Assembly: GCA_905198125.1 (NCBI GenBank)
Contig: CAJKBH010000021.1
Coordinates: forward strand, 1-58,886
Direction: 5' to 3'
Length of the DNA stretch: 58,886 bases
Source of the DNA: an uncultured Porphyromonadaceae bacterium
GTDB lineage: Bacteria; Bacteroidota; Bacteroidia; Bacteroidales; Muribaculaceae
This document shows, piece after piece, positions 8,897 through 18,269 of this stretch. The notes under the pieces were generated by a model. That model was not told the origin of the DNA. It saw nothing but the letters and a program-made list of their open reading frames with translations, and did no database searches. Both the position numbers and the translations under genes were made by a program. How positions within the stretch are numbered: the stretch's first letter is position 1; every line of letters starts with the position of its first letter.

Positions 8897-9844
8897 ATGA
8901 GTATGAAGAAATCATTCAGAATGATCGGTCTGGCATGTGTGGCCATGTCCGTTATGCCGCTTGTATCGTGCGGCGGTGATGACGACGGAGACGTAACGCC
9001 TCCGAATGAAATCGAAACCGAGACAGGGATGCGCCTGACCCGCGTCGGCAACTGCGAGTTCAACTACGACAGCAAGGGACGCTGCAACGGTGTGGACTAT
9101 CTCGGCAGTTCCTACGACGACTCCGGCAACCTGTCGATCAACTGGGACAAAGGAGAAATCTCCGTGACAGACGGCGATGACGCCATGTATGAAAATCCCC
9201 TGAAATTCAAGACCAACAGCAACGGTTACATCACGGGATTATCTCAGTCGTGGGATTACAAAGACGAGTATGGATCGTACAAAGGCAACGGCGAGGCTAA
9301 GCTGTCGTACGACAAATCGGGACATCTCACCAAGGCCACTTTCGAGTCTAAGGAAACCGGTGTGGACGAGGGCGAGAAATTCTCTTTCTACGGCAAATCC
9401 GTCTACAGCTTTACATGGCAGAACGGCAATCTTGTACGGATTGAGAATTCATGGGAAGATAATGATGACGGCGAACGCGAGACCGGCATAGAGTCTTACG
9501 ACATTTCCTACGACAATGAGGAAAACGCCTACAACCAGTGGAGCCAGGGAATTCTCTATTATGCCATTGAATGGGACTTCAGCCAGCTTGGCCATGTAGG
9601 CATGTTCGGTGTCGGCACAGCCAACTTCCCCACGACCATCGAAGAAAACGAGGACGACTATTCTCACAGCTATTCCCTCAGCTTCGCCACCAACAGCCTG
9701 GGACTCATCAGCAGCGAGAATATTAACGGCAGTACGTACAACTACTATTATGACGAAGTAGGCACTCGCGCGGCATTCGACCAGTCGCTGCCCGCAAAGG
9801 CTAAAAAGAGTCTGTTCATGCGTCACCGCAAGGCTCACAAATAA
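8897..9844 (+). CDS. Lipoprotein of unknown function, DUF4595-like
   Basis: A 315-residue secreted lipoprotein. Residues 1-25 form a signal peptide ending in a lipobox with Cys in PLVSCGGDDDGD; the acidic residues after Cys fit the surface-export signal of Bacteroidetes lipoproteins. The mature part has repeated units such as FNYDSKGRCNGV, LSYDKSGHLTKA and FTWQNGNLVRI, resembling the YD-like strand repeats of DUF4595 proteins. It is monocistronic, with its own promoter and a terminator at 9906. Function is not known. Confidence 0.75.
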   Translation: MSMKKSFRMIGLACVAMSVMPLVSCGGDDDGDVTPPNEIETETGMRLTRVGNCEFNYDSKGRCNGVDYLGSSYDDSGNLSINWDKGEISVTDGDDAMYENPLKFKTNSNGYITGLSQSWDYKDEYGSYKGNGEAKLSYDKSGHLTKATFESKETGVDEGEKFSFYGKSVYSFTWQNGNLVRIENSWEDNDDGERETGIESYDISYDNEENAYNQWSQGILYYAIEWDFSQLGHVGMFGVGTANFPTTIEENEDDYSHSYSLSFATNSLGLISSENINGSTYNYYYDEVGTRAAFDQSLPAKAKKSLFMRHRKAHK

Positions 9845-9905
9845 TACCGCAAGGTAATTAAATTACAGCAAGACTGACAAATAACACGCGTTATCCAATA
9901 ACAAT

Positions 9906-9938
9906 AAAGTCGGACCCTCTGCGGTTCCGACTTTTTTT
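9906..9938. terminator. Bidirectional terminator
   Basis: AAAGTCGGA (9906-9914) pairs with TCCGACTTT (9926-9934), followed by a T-run on the plus strand. It ends the lipoprotein gene and, read on the other strand, the DUF6377 gene whose stop codon overlaps it. Confidence 0.8.
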
Positions 9939-11475
9939 ATTGATGGTCGATACGGGCGTTCTTTAGGCGGACGCGGCAATTGTAGATGGTGGAGAGGGAT
10001 TTGTGCAGGAACTCCGCTATCTGGTCGCTCGACACGATGCCGAGCCTGATCAGCGCCATCACCCGCAGGTCTGTGCCCATAGAGCCGTCACGGCTCAACG
10101 ACAGCCGGCACTCCGGCTTCAGATCCCGGTTCACTTCCTCTACGAAATCGGGATACAGTCCTAAGAAAGTGGAATCGAAATTGTTCAGGAAGCGCTTCGT
10201 TTCCTTTTTATCGTCTATTTCGGCCAGGAATTTGTTGACGCCGTCCATTCCCTTCTTGTGGAACGCCGACGATACGCCCATCTTCAGTTTCTCGATGTCG
10301 CGCACAAATTCCGACGACAGCCTCAGATACTGCAGCAGGTATGTGTCACGCACCTTGTTACTGTCCTTGAGGCGTGCGTTCAGTTCGGACAGTTCCGAAT
10401 TGTACGATTTAAGCTGACTGATCAGCTGCCTTTCGTTTTGCGACACACGGCGCAACTGATTTCGCTGTCTGGCTACAAACCCCAGCACCACAAGCAGAAT
10501 CAGCAGCATAACGGTTATGCAGGCTATGGCAATCCGCTCGCTGCGCTGTTCACGATTCTCCTGTTGCTCGTACGCAGCCAATACGGTAGGGAACAACGCG
10601 TTGACGCGCACCTGGTTGGCAATCACCTTGCAGGCGCCGGCATCGGCCATAGCCAGCTTGATGTATCTGTATGCCCGATCGGTATCCCCGCGTTTCAGCA
10701 ACAGTTCCGACAGCCGGAACAGCGACTGATAGTCGCGTACCGGCACCTTGAGATCGTACAGCGAACTCATTATCAGGGGTTCAATGGCACTCACCGTGTC
10801 GCCCTCCAGCAGCTTCAGCTCGGCCTCCAGATAACTGTATATCGCCTTGTCTCTGTCAGGCGCATCGTCAGGCTGTTTTGAATGCAGTATCACGGAATCG
10901 GCACGCTCGTACTGTCCCGTTCCCTCGTACAGACGCAACTCGTAGAACCATCTCCCCTCGTCTGTCGGGCTCATGTACTTCATCATGTATTCGTACACAT
11001 CGACCGGCGTGACGCCCTGCCCTACCATCACATCGGCAAGCGCCCGGTAGTAACCGTCGCGCACCTCTGGAATCACCGTATCGTTCACATGACGCATTAT
11101 CAGCGTCATAGCCTCGTGCAACTCGCCGCGCGACACATACAGGCGCGCCAGGCTCATGGCTTTACGGGCCATTTCGCTTTCGCGGTTCCGGGATTCCGCA
11201 AGCTCATATTCCTTCCGGCCGTAATATATGGCCGAGTCCATGTCGAAGGTCTGGTACTTCAGTCTAAGGCCACTATACATGGACATGCGACGGTCGTCGC
11301 TTAACGAGGCCTGCTTTGCCATGATGCCCTCACGCCGCAATTCCTCGCCATACCGCCTGATGTTGGCTGCATGATTCTCCACAGCCTTGTCAAGAGCCGT
11401 GAGCATCGGTTCCGGGTCATGGCCGCACGCCGTCAGCGACAGCAATGCCACCCATATCATGCCGCGGAACCTCAT
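9937..11475 (-). CDS. DUF6377 family membrane regulator with TPR region
   Basis: A 512-residue protein starting MRFRGMIWVALLSLTACG. It has a signal or lipobox-like N-terminus, a helical TPR-like sensor region (about 25-310), one membrane helix (about 325-350), a coiled coil, and a C-terminal DUF6377 region ending in a helix-turn-helix-like segment (IVSSDQIAEFLHKSLSTIYN). DUF6377 proteins are Bacteroidetes one-component membrane regulators; ligand and targets are unknown. The frame extends 48 codons further upstream, but that part lies inside the next gene and lacks a signal peptide, so 11475 is preferred. It is third in an rpoN operon, 17 bp after its neighbour. Confidence 0.8.
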   Translation of the reverse strand: MRFRGMIWVALLSLTACGHDPEPMLTALDKAVENHAANIRRYGEELRREGIMAKQASLSDDRRMSMYSGLRLKYQTFDMDSAIYYGRKEYELAESRNRESEMARKAMSLARLYVSRGELHEAMTLIMRHVNDTVIPEVRDGYYRALADVMVGQGVTPVDVYEYMMKYMSPTDEGRWFYELRLYEGTGQYERADSVILHSKQPDDAPDRDKAIYSYLEAELKLLEGDTVSAIEPLIMSSLYDLKVPVRDYQSLFRLSELLLKRGDTDRAYRYIKLAMADAGACKVIANQVRVNALFPTVLAAYEQQENREQRSERIAIACITVMLLILLVVLGFVARQRNQLRRVSQNERQLISQLKSYNSELSELNARLKDSNKVRDTYLLQYLRLSSEFVRDIEKLKMGVSSAFHKKGMDGVNKFLAEIDDKKETKRFLNNFDSTFLGLYPDFVEEVNRDLKPECRLSLSRDGSMGTDLRVMALIRLGIVSSDQIAEFLHKSLSTIYNCRVRLKNARIDHQ

Positions 11476-11492
11476 AACAAGCCCTTTCCTTT

Positions 11493-12800
11493 TTATTCGT
11501 AACGTATCGACGACTTGCGCAGCACCTTCCAGTAGCCGTTCTCGAAGATGGCCGTGCCGCTGCTCTCGGTCACGATTGACGTGGCACCTACGGTGTCCTC
11601 GATGTCGATAGCCGAGCAACCTCCCGACAGCATCTCCAGCGGATGCTCCAGGGCGATGGCCGTCACGGCGGGATTGTCGACTACATGGAACGTACCCACC
11701 AGACCGTCCTCGGTGTCAAGACGATAGATGGTATTGCCCGGCGACAGCCTGCGGTCGGCGCGTACGAATATGCCCCGGCTGTTGGCACGTCCCAGGTATA
11801 TGACGTGCAGTATCTCCTCCTGCACGGGTGCCGCCTTGGGCTGAACAGGCACGGTTGCCGGTGCGGGGGCGGGTGCCGGCTCGCGATATGAACGGGCCTC
11901 GGCCTTGCGCAGTTTCTCCTCCAGGTCGGCTATGCGGGCCAGCAGCTGCTGTTCGCGGCGCACATGCTCCTGTTCGCGCGCCTTAAGCTCGCGCTCCACA
12001 TCCTCGTGGGCGGCAAGTTTTTCCTTATACGACGCTATGGCCTGACGGGCCTTGGCGCGCACTTCCTCGGCTTCGTCATCGTTCTTGCCGGCGGCGTCCG
12101 GCTGACGGTTCATCACCTTGGCCGCGAATGTCACGAGCCATACCACCACGCCGATCAGCACGCAGAGTATCACCACATATATCCACGTGGAGTTGCTGCC
12201 TGAATTCTGCGATTCGGGAGCGGCGTTTTTGGCATCGTCCTCTATGGCTTTCTGGTCGGCCAGGATGTCGGCCTGCTGTGCGGCGGGATCAGCCGCAGCA
12301 GCCTCGGCGGGTTGCTCGGCTACGGATGCTTCAGCCGACGCGGCCTCGGCGGGTGCGGGTGCAGCCTCGGCAGGCGTTTCGGCGGGTGCGGCAGCCGAAG
12401 GCGCGCTAACGCTCATGGCCATAATCTGCTTGCGCACACGGGGACGCGCACCCTTTCCTTCCTCTATCAGGCCGGCGGCCTGGAAAGCGGTGCTCCCCCA
12501 GTATTCCACCAGTTTGGTCTTGTCCCATGTGGCATAGTCCTTGGGAACGGGTATCGCCAGGAATGCCTTGATGTTCTCCTTTTCCTTGGCCTTAAGCGAT
12601 TTCTGAAGCTCGGCTATGCTCCTGGCGTTCACTTCGTCCAGGTATCCGCTGCCGTTGTTGGCATATCTCAGATATGCCTTGGCCGCGATGGTGCGTGCCT
12701 CCTCCATCTCCCGGTCGCTCACTGCCCGACACTCCACGGCGCTTCCCATCATGGCCGCCAGTGTCAGCATTCCTGCTATTATCCTGTTGATCTTTATCAT
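11493..12800 (-). CDS. Membrane-anchored coiled-coil protein, unknown function
   Basis: A 435-residue protein that I do not recognise. Visible parts in order: a signal peptide (about 1-26), a helical periplasmic domain (30-125), an Ala/Pro/Glu-rich low-complexity linker (130-195), one membrane helix (WIYVVILCVLIGVVVWLV), a cytoplasmic coiled coil (240-300) and a compact C-terminal beta-rich domain (320-435). This layout suggests a sensor or scaffold that links the periplasm to a cytoplasmic head. It lies between rpoN (37 bp) and the DUF6377 gene (17 bp), so the three are probably one operon. Confidence 0.7.
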   Translation of the reverse strand: MIKINRIIAGMLTLAAMMGSAVECRAVSDREMEEARTIAAKAYLRYANNGSGYLDEVNARSIAELQKSLKAKEKENIKAFLAIPVPKDYATWDKTKLVEYWGSTAFQAAGLIEEGKGARPRVRKQIMAMSVSAPSAAAPAETPAEAAPAPAEAASAEASVAEQPAEAAAADPAAQQADILADQKAIEDDAKNAAPESQNSGSNSTWIYVVILCVLIGVVVWLVTFAAKVMNRQPDAAGKNDDEAEEVRAKARQAIASYKEKLAAHEDVERELKAREQEHVRREQQLLARIADLEEKLRKAEARSYREPAPAPAPATVPVQPKAAPVQEEILHVIYLGRANSRGIFVRADRRLSPGNTIYRLDTEDGLVGTFHVVDNPAVTAIALEHPLEMLSGGCSAIDIEDTVGATSIVTESSGTAIFENGYWKVLRKSSIRYE

Positions 12801-12837
12801 AGTCGTATATAATCTTATTCTTAATCATTGTCCGCCG

Positions 12838-14214
12838 TCACAGTTCCTTGCGCAGTCTGGCCACAGGGATGCGCACCCGGTCGCGGTATTTGGCCACCGT
12901 TCGTCGCGATATGTCCAGTCCGGATGCGGCCAACATGTCGGCGATGCGTCGGTCGGACAGAGGTTTTCGCTTATCCTCCTTGTCTATCAGAGCCTTGATG
13001 GAGGCTTCAATCTTGCGGTTGGTGGCGGCATCCTCGCCTTCGGCCGCCTCTCCTTTGGTGTCCGAGAAGAAGAACCGCAACGGGTATATTCCCCACGGAG
13101 TCTGCACGAACTTATTGTTGGTGGCTCGCGAAATGGTCGAGAAATCAAGACCGGTTATCTCGGCCAGTGTCTTGAGCATCATCGGCTTCAGCTTGTACAC
13201 GTCCTGCGTGCGGAAATATTCTTCCTGCACTTTCAGTATGGCCGACATCACGGTCATCATCGACTTCTGACGCTGGGCCACGATGCGGATGAAATCGCGC
13301 GCGTCGTTGTATCGCGACACTATGAACTCGCTCCCCTTCTTGCGTTTGCCGCGCGGCAGCTTCTCCAGCTCGGCCATGGCCTGCTCGAAACTGCGCTCCA
13401 CCCTCAGTTCGGGGATTCGGTTGTTCAGCGTCACGGTCAGCTGGCCGTCCTCGTCGCTGATTATGAAATCGGGAATCACAACATTGGCCTGGTCCACAGG
13501 GTCGGAGCCTACGGAGGCACCCGGCTTGGGATTGAGCGACAGAATCAGGTCGAGGGCTTCGGCCACCCGCGGCTCGGGGATTCCGAGTTGCGACACGATG
13601 CGGTTCCTGTGCTTCAGCGTGAATGCCTCGAATGCCTCGCGCACTATGCGCAGGGCGTCGTCGCGCACCTGCGACGGACGCATGGCCTCCAGCTGTATCT
13701 CCAGAGTCTGCTGCAGGTCGGCCGCGCCTATGCCCGCCGGTTCCAGGCTCTGCACCACACGCAGCGCCTCCCCGGCTTCGCGCTCGGTGATGTATATGCC
13801 CGGTCCGAACGCCATGTCGTCGACTATGTCGCGTATCGTGCGCGTCAGGTATCCGTTGCTGTCCAGACTGCCTATGATGAACCTGGCTGCCTTGTCCACG
13901 TTATCGGGCAGGTCGCGCTCGGCCAGCTGATCGTTCAGATGGTCGTACAGCGACATCGACGAGTCGGGGGTGATGTTGGAATAGTCCTCGGCCTCGTCGC
14001 TGCGTGTGCGCGGCGTCCAGCCGTTCAGCTGCTGAGTCTCCAGGGGATGTTCCTCCTCGGCGTCGGCCAGCGCGGGATTGTCCTCCATCTCGCGTTCCAC
14101 CGCCTCGTCGAATTCCGGCGCGTTCAGCTCCAGCAGGCGCACATAGCGCACCTGCTGCTGCGACAGCCGCTGCACTGTCCGCTGCTCTATTTCCAATCGC
14201 TGCCCGTTAGACAT
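12838..14214 (-). CDS. rpoN: RNA polymerase sigma-54 factor
   Basis: A 458-residue sigma-54. Region I (residues 1-50, QRLEIEQRTVQRLSQQQ) is the activator-interacting domain, an acidic linker follows, then the core-binding domain, and the C-terminus holds the DNA-binding region with the RpoN box SRRTVAKYRD. Sigma-54 needs AAA+ activators to open promoters. The ATG at 14214 is chosen over the one at 14253 because family homology begins there and because the extended start would place the promoter (14223-14254) inside the gene. It leads an apparent three-gene operon. Confidence 0.95.
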   Translation of the reverse strand: MSNGQRLEIEQRTVQRLSQQQVRYVRLLELNAPEFDEAVEREMEDNPALADAEEEHPLETQQLNGWTPRTRSDEAEDYSNITPDSSMSLYDHLNDQLAERDLPDNVDKAARFIIGSLDSNGYLTRTIRDIVDDMAFGPGIYITEREAGEALRVVQSLEPAGIGAADLQQTLEIQLEAMRPSQVRDDALRIVREAFEAFTLKHRNRIVSQLGIPEPRVAEALDLILSLNPKPGASVGSDPVDQANVVIPDFIISDEDGQLTVTLNNRIPELRVERSFEQAMAELEKLPRGKRKKGSEFIVSRYNDARDFIRIVAQRQKSMMTVMSAILKVQEEYFRTQDVYKLKPMMLKTLAEITGLDFSTISRATNNKFVQTPWGIYPLRFFFSDTKGEAAEGEDAATNRKIEASIKALIDKEDKRKPLSDRRIADMLAASGLDISRRTVAKYRDRVRIPVARLRKEL

Positions 14215-14222
14215 ATCAACTG

Positions 14223-14254
14223 CAAATTTAGCAAGAATCGGATAAATAAGCAAA
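14223..14254 (-). promoter_or_regulatory. rpoN promoter, near-leaderless
   Basis: Read on the minus strand, TTTG (14254-14251), a 20-bp spacer and TAAATTTG (14230-14223) match the consensus. Transcription would start only a few bases before the ATG at 14214. Confidence 0.7.
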
Positions 14255-14282
14255 CTTCCGCTGACCTTTGACTATCCTTTGA

Positions 14283-17200
14283 CTATCCCTTTTCCATCTG
14301 CCGTTCCTCCACCTTTTCCGCATGCAGTATCTCTTGCGACGCACCTTTGGCGTATTGCGTTGGTGTCTTGCCGAAATAATCCTTGAATACCGTCGAGAAA
14401 TGCGAGGCGTTGGAGAATCCGGTGGCATACGCCACTTCGGCTATGGTCAGATTGTTTTCCGTCAGCAGGCGGGCGGCCTGCTTCATGCGGATGCTGCGTA
14501 TGAAGTCGCGCGCCGACAGGTTGGTGAGTTCCTTCAGCTTGCGGTGCAGGTGCGCGCGGCTCATGCCCACGGACTCGGCCAGCATCTCGACCGAGAACTC
14601 GGACGAGCCGAGATTCCTGTTCACCGTCTCCATCACGCGCTTCATCAGCATGTCGTCGGCCGATTTCAGCACTATCTTCTCTATCTTGTCCTCCTGTTCC
14701 TGCAGACCGGAGAACTTCACCTTAAGCAGATGTCGGTTGCCCAATACGGTGCCGATGGTAGACAGCAGGAGTTCGGAGCTTACCGGCTTGATCAGGAAAT
14801 TGTCGGCGCCACTCTCCACAGCCTCCTTGATGCTACCGGCCTCCGACTTGGCGCTCAGCAATATCACGGGGATATGGTTCAGCTGCGGGTTCTGCTTCAG
14901 TTTGCGCGTGAAGGCCACACCGTCCATTCCCTCGTGCATCATCACCCCCGACACTATTATATCGGGCAATGGATTCATGGCCAGTATGTTGCCGAACGAC
15001 TCCTCGGCGCTGGAATATGCCGTCACGTTGCGGTAATGCTTTTTCAGTTCATGCTCCATATACCGGCGCACCTCGTCGTCGCTTTCCACTATCACCACGC
15101 GGCTGCTGCTGATGGCTTTCTCCACGGGTCCGTTGTCAATGGAATTCCAGTCAACGGTCATTTCAGGCTTCTCCTCATTTTCAAAGCGGGGATTGTCCAC
15201 CAGTTCGTTCACCAGTTCCATCACGCGCAGCGAACTGTTGTATATCAGCGTGTACGTCTGTTTTACAGACTCGTCGGTGCATCGGGCCAGCAGTTTGCGC
15301 ATGGGGTCCACAATAAGCGTCATCGGGGCACGCAGCTTGTGCGAGAAGTCGGTGAACAGCTGCAGTTTGGCCTCGGCCATTTCCTCGGCCCGCTGCTGAC
15401 GCGCTATTTCCTTGCGCGCACGCCTGTGCCGGCGGTATATCTGCCACGCCACCCAGCATAACGCGCACCCTATCAGGGCATACAGCAGCTTCATGGGCCA
15501 CGACAGATACCAGGGCGCGGCTATCACTATCTTAAGATGTGTCACGGCCTCGGGATTGTCCGCCACCCGTATCTCAAAATCGTATGTCCCGCTGCTCAGG
15601 TTGTAGAACGTGACCATATTCTGCCCCGGCTCCATCGTAACCCAGTCGTCGCTTTTCTGCGTCACACGGTACTCGAACCGGATTTTCGACGGATTGTCAT
15701 ACGTCAGCGTGGAGAAGAAGATTCGTATCGTGTTCTGGTCGGATGCCAGACTTACCTTTCCGTCCTTGCCGGGACCTCCGGACACCACCTGATATTCACC
15801 CGGTCTGTCGGCCGACGACGCCAGATATGCCCCGACCTCGGTTATGACCGGTTCGTATTTCGATTCCGAATCCTCGATGTCGCCGGGATGGAACGACGTC
15901 ACACCTTTCAGACCGCCGAAGAATATCCTGCCGTGTTCGTCCTGACAATACGCTCCATGCGTGAACTCGTTGCCCTGCAGCCCGTCGCCGGCGTCATACA
16001 CAATCACTTTCCCCCGTATCGGATCCAGCCGCGCCATTCCGTGATATGTACTGATCCACACACGTCCCTGCTCGTCCAGGGCCAGTCCGGATATCACATT
16101 ATTAGGCAGTCCGTCGGCAGTGGTGTAACGCCTCAGTTTCTTGGCCTTGCGGTCAAAACACCATAATCCCGACGAGGTTCCCATCCACACATGCCCGCTC
16201 CGGTCCTCCATCAGAGAATAACCCACGGCGTCACTGACCAGATTCAGACATCCCGTAATGCGAAGGAACTTTCGGGTTTTCAAATCGTAACAGCTGATTC
16301 CATTATAATGAGCCACCCACATTATCCCCTCCCCGTCTATCAGCAGCGAGTTGACGCAGTTCAGCACGTTGTAGTTGTCCTGAATCATGCGGCAATGCTC
16401 CGAGGCCAGGCAGTCGGTGACGCGCCCTGTGGCGGGATCGTACATTTCCAGCCCCTTGTCGAGCGACCCTATGTATATCATGCCGTCGGGGGCCTGCGCC
16501 ATGCTGTATATCTTTCGGTCGGCCAGTCCAGGCACCGGGTTCCATGATCCGGGACCCGACATGCGGAAAGCACCCGCCGGATACGTTCCGGCCCACAGCG
16601 TGCCGTCACGGTCGCGCATCATGCACATCGCCGTGCCCGGCAATATGTCATGACCCAGCTGCCTGCCGTCCTGATCCAGATGATATATCCCCTCGTTGTC
16701 ACAGCTCACCCACGTCGTGTTGTCGCGGTCCTTGAACACGGCCATGACACAACCCGAACCGATGGGATTGTCCTCATGCTGCATCTTGCCGTAATATTCG
16801 AACTTATACCGTTTGCGCGGCAGGCATATCACGCCCTGCTGGTACACGCCGAGCCACAGATTGCCGTCGCGGTCGTCGAGAATCTGCTGCACCTTCAGTT
16901 TCCTGCCCCCCTCGGGAGCCGAAGGAATGGGAAGGCGCGACACCAGCCGGCCGTCCTCCAGAACCCGGACGCCGTCTCCATCCGTACCGGCCAATATCCT
17001 GTTCCCGACGCGCGCCAGCGCCGACACACGCCGTACCGCCGTCCCGTCCGACACCGGCACCGGAGTGAAACGTTCCTCGCGGCGGTCGTATACGTTTATC
17101 CCGCCGTCGTATGTGGCCACATACAGCCGTCCCTCGTTATCCTCCACCATCGACTGCACTATATTGCCCGACAGTTCGGGCATTCGGAAGCACCGGGCCT

Positions 17201-17840
17201 TGCCGCTGCTCGTATAGTATCGGCACACACCGTTTTTTTCAGTACCGATCCACAGCACATGCGACGAATCCTCATATATGCACGACACGAACTCCGAACC
17301 CACCAATGCGTTGACCTTGTCGATGCTGCGGGCTTCATTCCCGGCCTTGTCGTATCTGAACAGCCCCGCTCCGGCGGTGGCCACCCACACCTCGCCCGAC
17401 GAAAGCTCGCGTATGTCGTACACATGCAGCCTCACATCCTTCCCCTTGGATTTCATCGGTATCGCCTTGAAGGTGTCGCTCCGGCGGTCATATTCCATCA
17501 GGCCGTTCACGCATCCCACCAGCACATGACCGTCCGACGTCTCGTAAACGGTACGGACGTAATTGGAAAGCAGCGAATTGCCGCCACCCTCGCCGTCCAC
17601 ATAATATGTCTTGAAGCGTGTGCCGTCATACCGGTTCAGACCGTTCTCGGTGGCTATCCATATATATCCGCGCGAGTCCTGGACTATACGGTTCACCAGT
17701 CCGGACGACAGAGTCTCGTCGGAGGTGTACAGTCTCGGCTCCTGCGCTCGCGCCGATGCGCACACAATTGCCATTATCGTTGCGCATAGGGTAAGACGCA
17801 GTGCCTGTAATGTCAGTTTACGATGATAGGTTCCGGTCAT
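14283..17840 (-). CDS. Degenerate hybrid two-component (HTCS) regulator of the xylan locus
   Basis: An 1185-residue HTCS. Order: signal peptide (1-32), beta-propeller repeats (35-690; many WIATENGLNRYDG-like units), Y_Y_Y domain (about 690-770), membrane helix (about 780-800), HisKA helices with His834 in DFSHKLRAP, a receiver (about 908-1030), and an AraC-type HTH (1060-1170). HTCS proteins bind glycan fragments in the periplasm and activate the adjacent locus. Three parts are abnormal: the HATPase domain is absent (only about 20 residues between HisKA and receiver), the H-E pair is H-K, and the receiver phospho-Asp is Gly965 (PDIIVSGVMM). Phosphotransfer looks impossible, yet propeller and HTH are intact and the gene has a promoter. 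It is divergent from susC. Confidence 0.9.
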   Translation of the reverse strand: MTGTYHRKLTLQALRLTLCATIMAIVCASARAQEPRLYTSDETLSSGLVNRIVQDSRGYIWIATENGLNRYDGTRFKTYYVDGEGGGNSLLSNYVRTVYETSDGHVLVGCVNGLMEYDRRSDTFKAIPMKSKGKDVRLHVYDIRELSSGEVWVATAGAGLFRYDKAGNEARSIDKVNALVGSEFVSCIYEDSSHVLWIGTEKNGVCRYYTSSGKARCFRMPELSGNIVQSMVEDNEGRLYVATYDGGINVYDRREERFTPVPVSDGTAVRRVSALARVGNRILAGTDGDGVRVLEDGRLVSRLPIPSAPEGGRKLKVQQILDDRDGNLWLGVYQQGVICLPRKRYKFEYYGKMQHEDNPIGSGCVMAVFKDRDNTTWVSCDNEGIYHLDQDGRQLGHDILPGTAMCMMRDRDGTLWAGTYPAGAFRMSGPGSWNPVPGLADRKIYSMAQAPDGMIYIGSLDKGLEMYDPATGRVTDCLASEHCRMIQDNYNVLNCVNSLLIDGEGIMWVAHYNGISCYDLKTRKFLRITGCLNLVSDAVGYSLMEDRSGHVWMGTSSGLWCFDRKAKKLRRYTTADGLPNNVISGLALDEQGRVWISTYHGMARLDPIRGKVIVYDAGDGLQGNEFTHGAYCQDEHGRIFFGGLKGVTSFHPGDIEDSESKYEPVITEVGAYLASSADRPGEYQVVSGGPGKDGKVSLASDQNTIRIFFSTLTYDNPSKIRFEYRVTQKSDDWVTMEPGQNMVTFYNLSSGTYDFEIRVADNPEAVTHLKIVIAAPWYLSWPMKLLYALIGCALCWVAWQIYRRHRRARKEIARQQRAEEMAEAKLQLFTDFSHKLRAPMTLIVDPMRKLLARCTDESVKQTYTLIYNSSLRVMELVNELVDNPRFENEEKPEMTVDWNSIDNGPVEKAISSSRVVIVESDDEVRRYMEHELKKHYRNVTAYSSAEESFGNILAMNPLPDIIVSGVMMHEGMDGVAFTRKLKQNPQLNHIPVILLSAKSEAGSIKEAVESGADNFLIKPVSSELLLSTIGTVLGNRHLLKVKFSGLQEQEDKIEKIVLKSADDMLMKRVMETVNRNLGSSEFSVEMLAESVGMSRAHLHRKLKELTNLSARDFIRSIRMKQAARLLTENNLTIAEVAYATGFSNASHFSTVFKDYFGKTPTQYAKGASQEILHAEKVEERQMEKG

Positions 17841-17879
17841 GATCAGAGTCTTTCGGGAGGTAAAATATCAGATTTGCGG

Positions 17880-17912
17880 CAAAGGTAGTTAAAAAATGTC
17901 AAATCCGCCAAA
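17880..17912 (-). promoter_or_regulatory. HTCS gene promoter
   Basis: On the minus strand TTTG (17912-17909), a 21-bp spacer and TACCTTTG (17887-17880) form a consensus promoter about 40 bp before the HTCS start. Confidence 0.65.
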
Positions 17913-18269
17913 TTGTAACGGAGAAAAAAGCTGATCTTATGCTGTATAACATAAATGTGACATTATAAAAAGTATATGCAACATACTAAAAAGCGAAAGT
18001 TACGTTTATTTATAGAAATGCAACGTTAAATTTGCCTTAATACTTCAAAAAAATCTAATTTTGCAACGTAAAATCCACCCGTGGACTTCCGCACCTGCCG
18101 GTTGCCGCGGCGACCCATGAACTCATCGGAATCACGCACACTGATTCCCGAGAACGGACAAGGAGAACAACTTTCCTTTAGAGATATAGAGAAAGCCTTT
18201 AGATATAGAGAAAGATAAGTAAAGATAAGAGAGAGAGATAACAACTTTCACACAACAATAACATTTTAC
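17913..18269. promoter_or_regulatory. Divergent control region between HTCS and susC
   Basis: This AT-rich gap of about 360 bp holds the susC promoter, two copies of a TGCAACGT-A-rich word (around 18018 and 18062), a related GTTACGTTTA (near 18000), and a purine-rich stretch with GAGAAAG and AGATAAG repeats (18183-18240) in the leader of about 200 nt. The repeated words are candidate HTCS operator half-sites. No ORF is supported. Confidence 0.5.
18031..18063 (+). promoter_or_regulatory. susC promoter
   Basis: TTTG (18031-18034), a 21-bp spacer and TAATTTTG (18056-18063) match the Bacteroidetes consensus. One TGCAACGT copy overlaps the end of the -7 element. Confidence 0.7.

Noticed and set aside
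11476..11619. N-terminal extension of the DUF6377 gene
   Set aside because: The added residues are Arg/His-rich, overlap the neighbouring gene and precede a clear signal-type start at 11475.
12616..14271. 551-codon ORF opposite rpoN
   Set aside because: Shadow of rpoN with low-complexity His/Gln/Arg composition and no domain.
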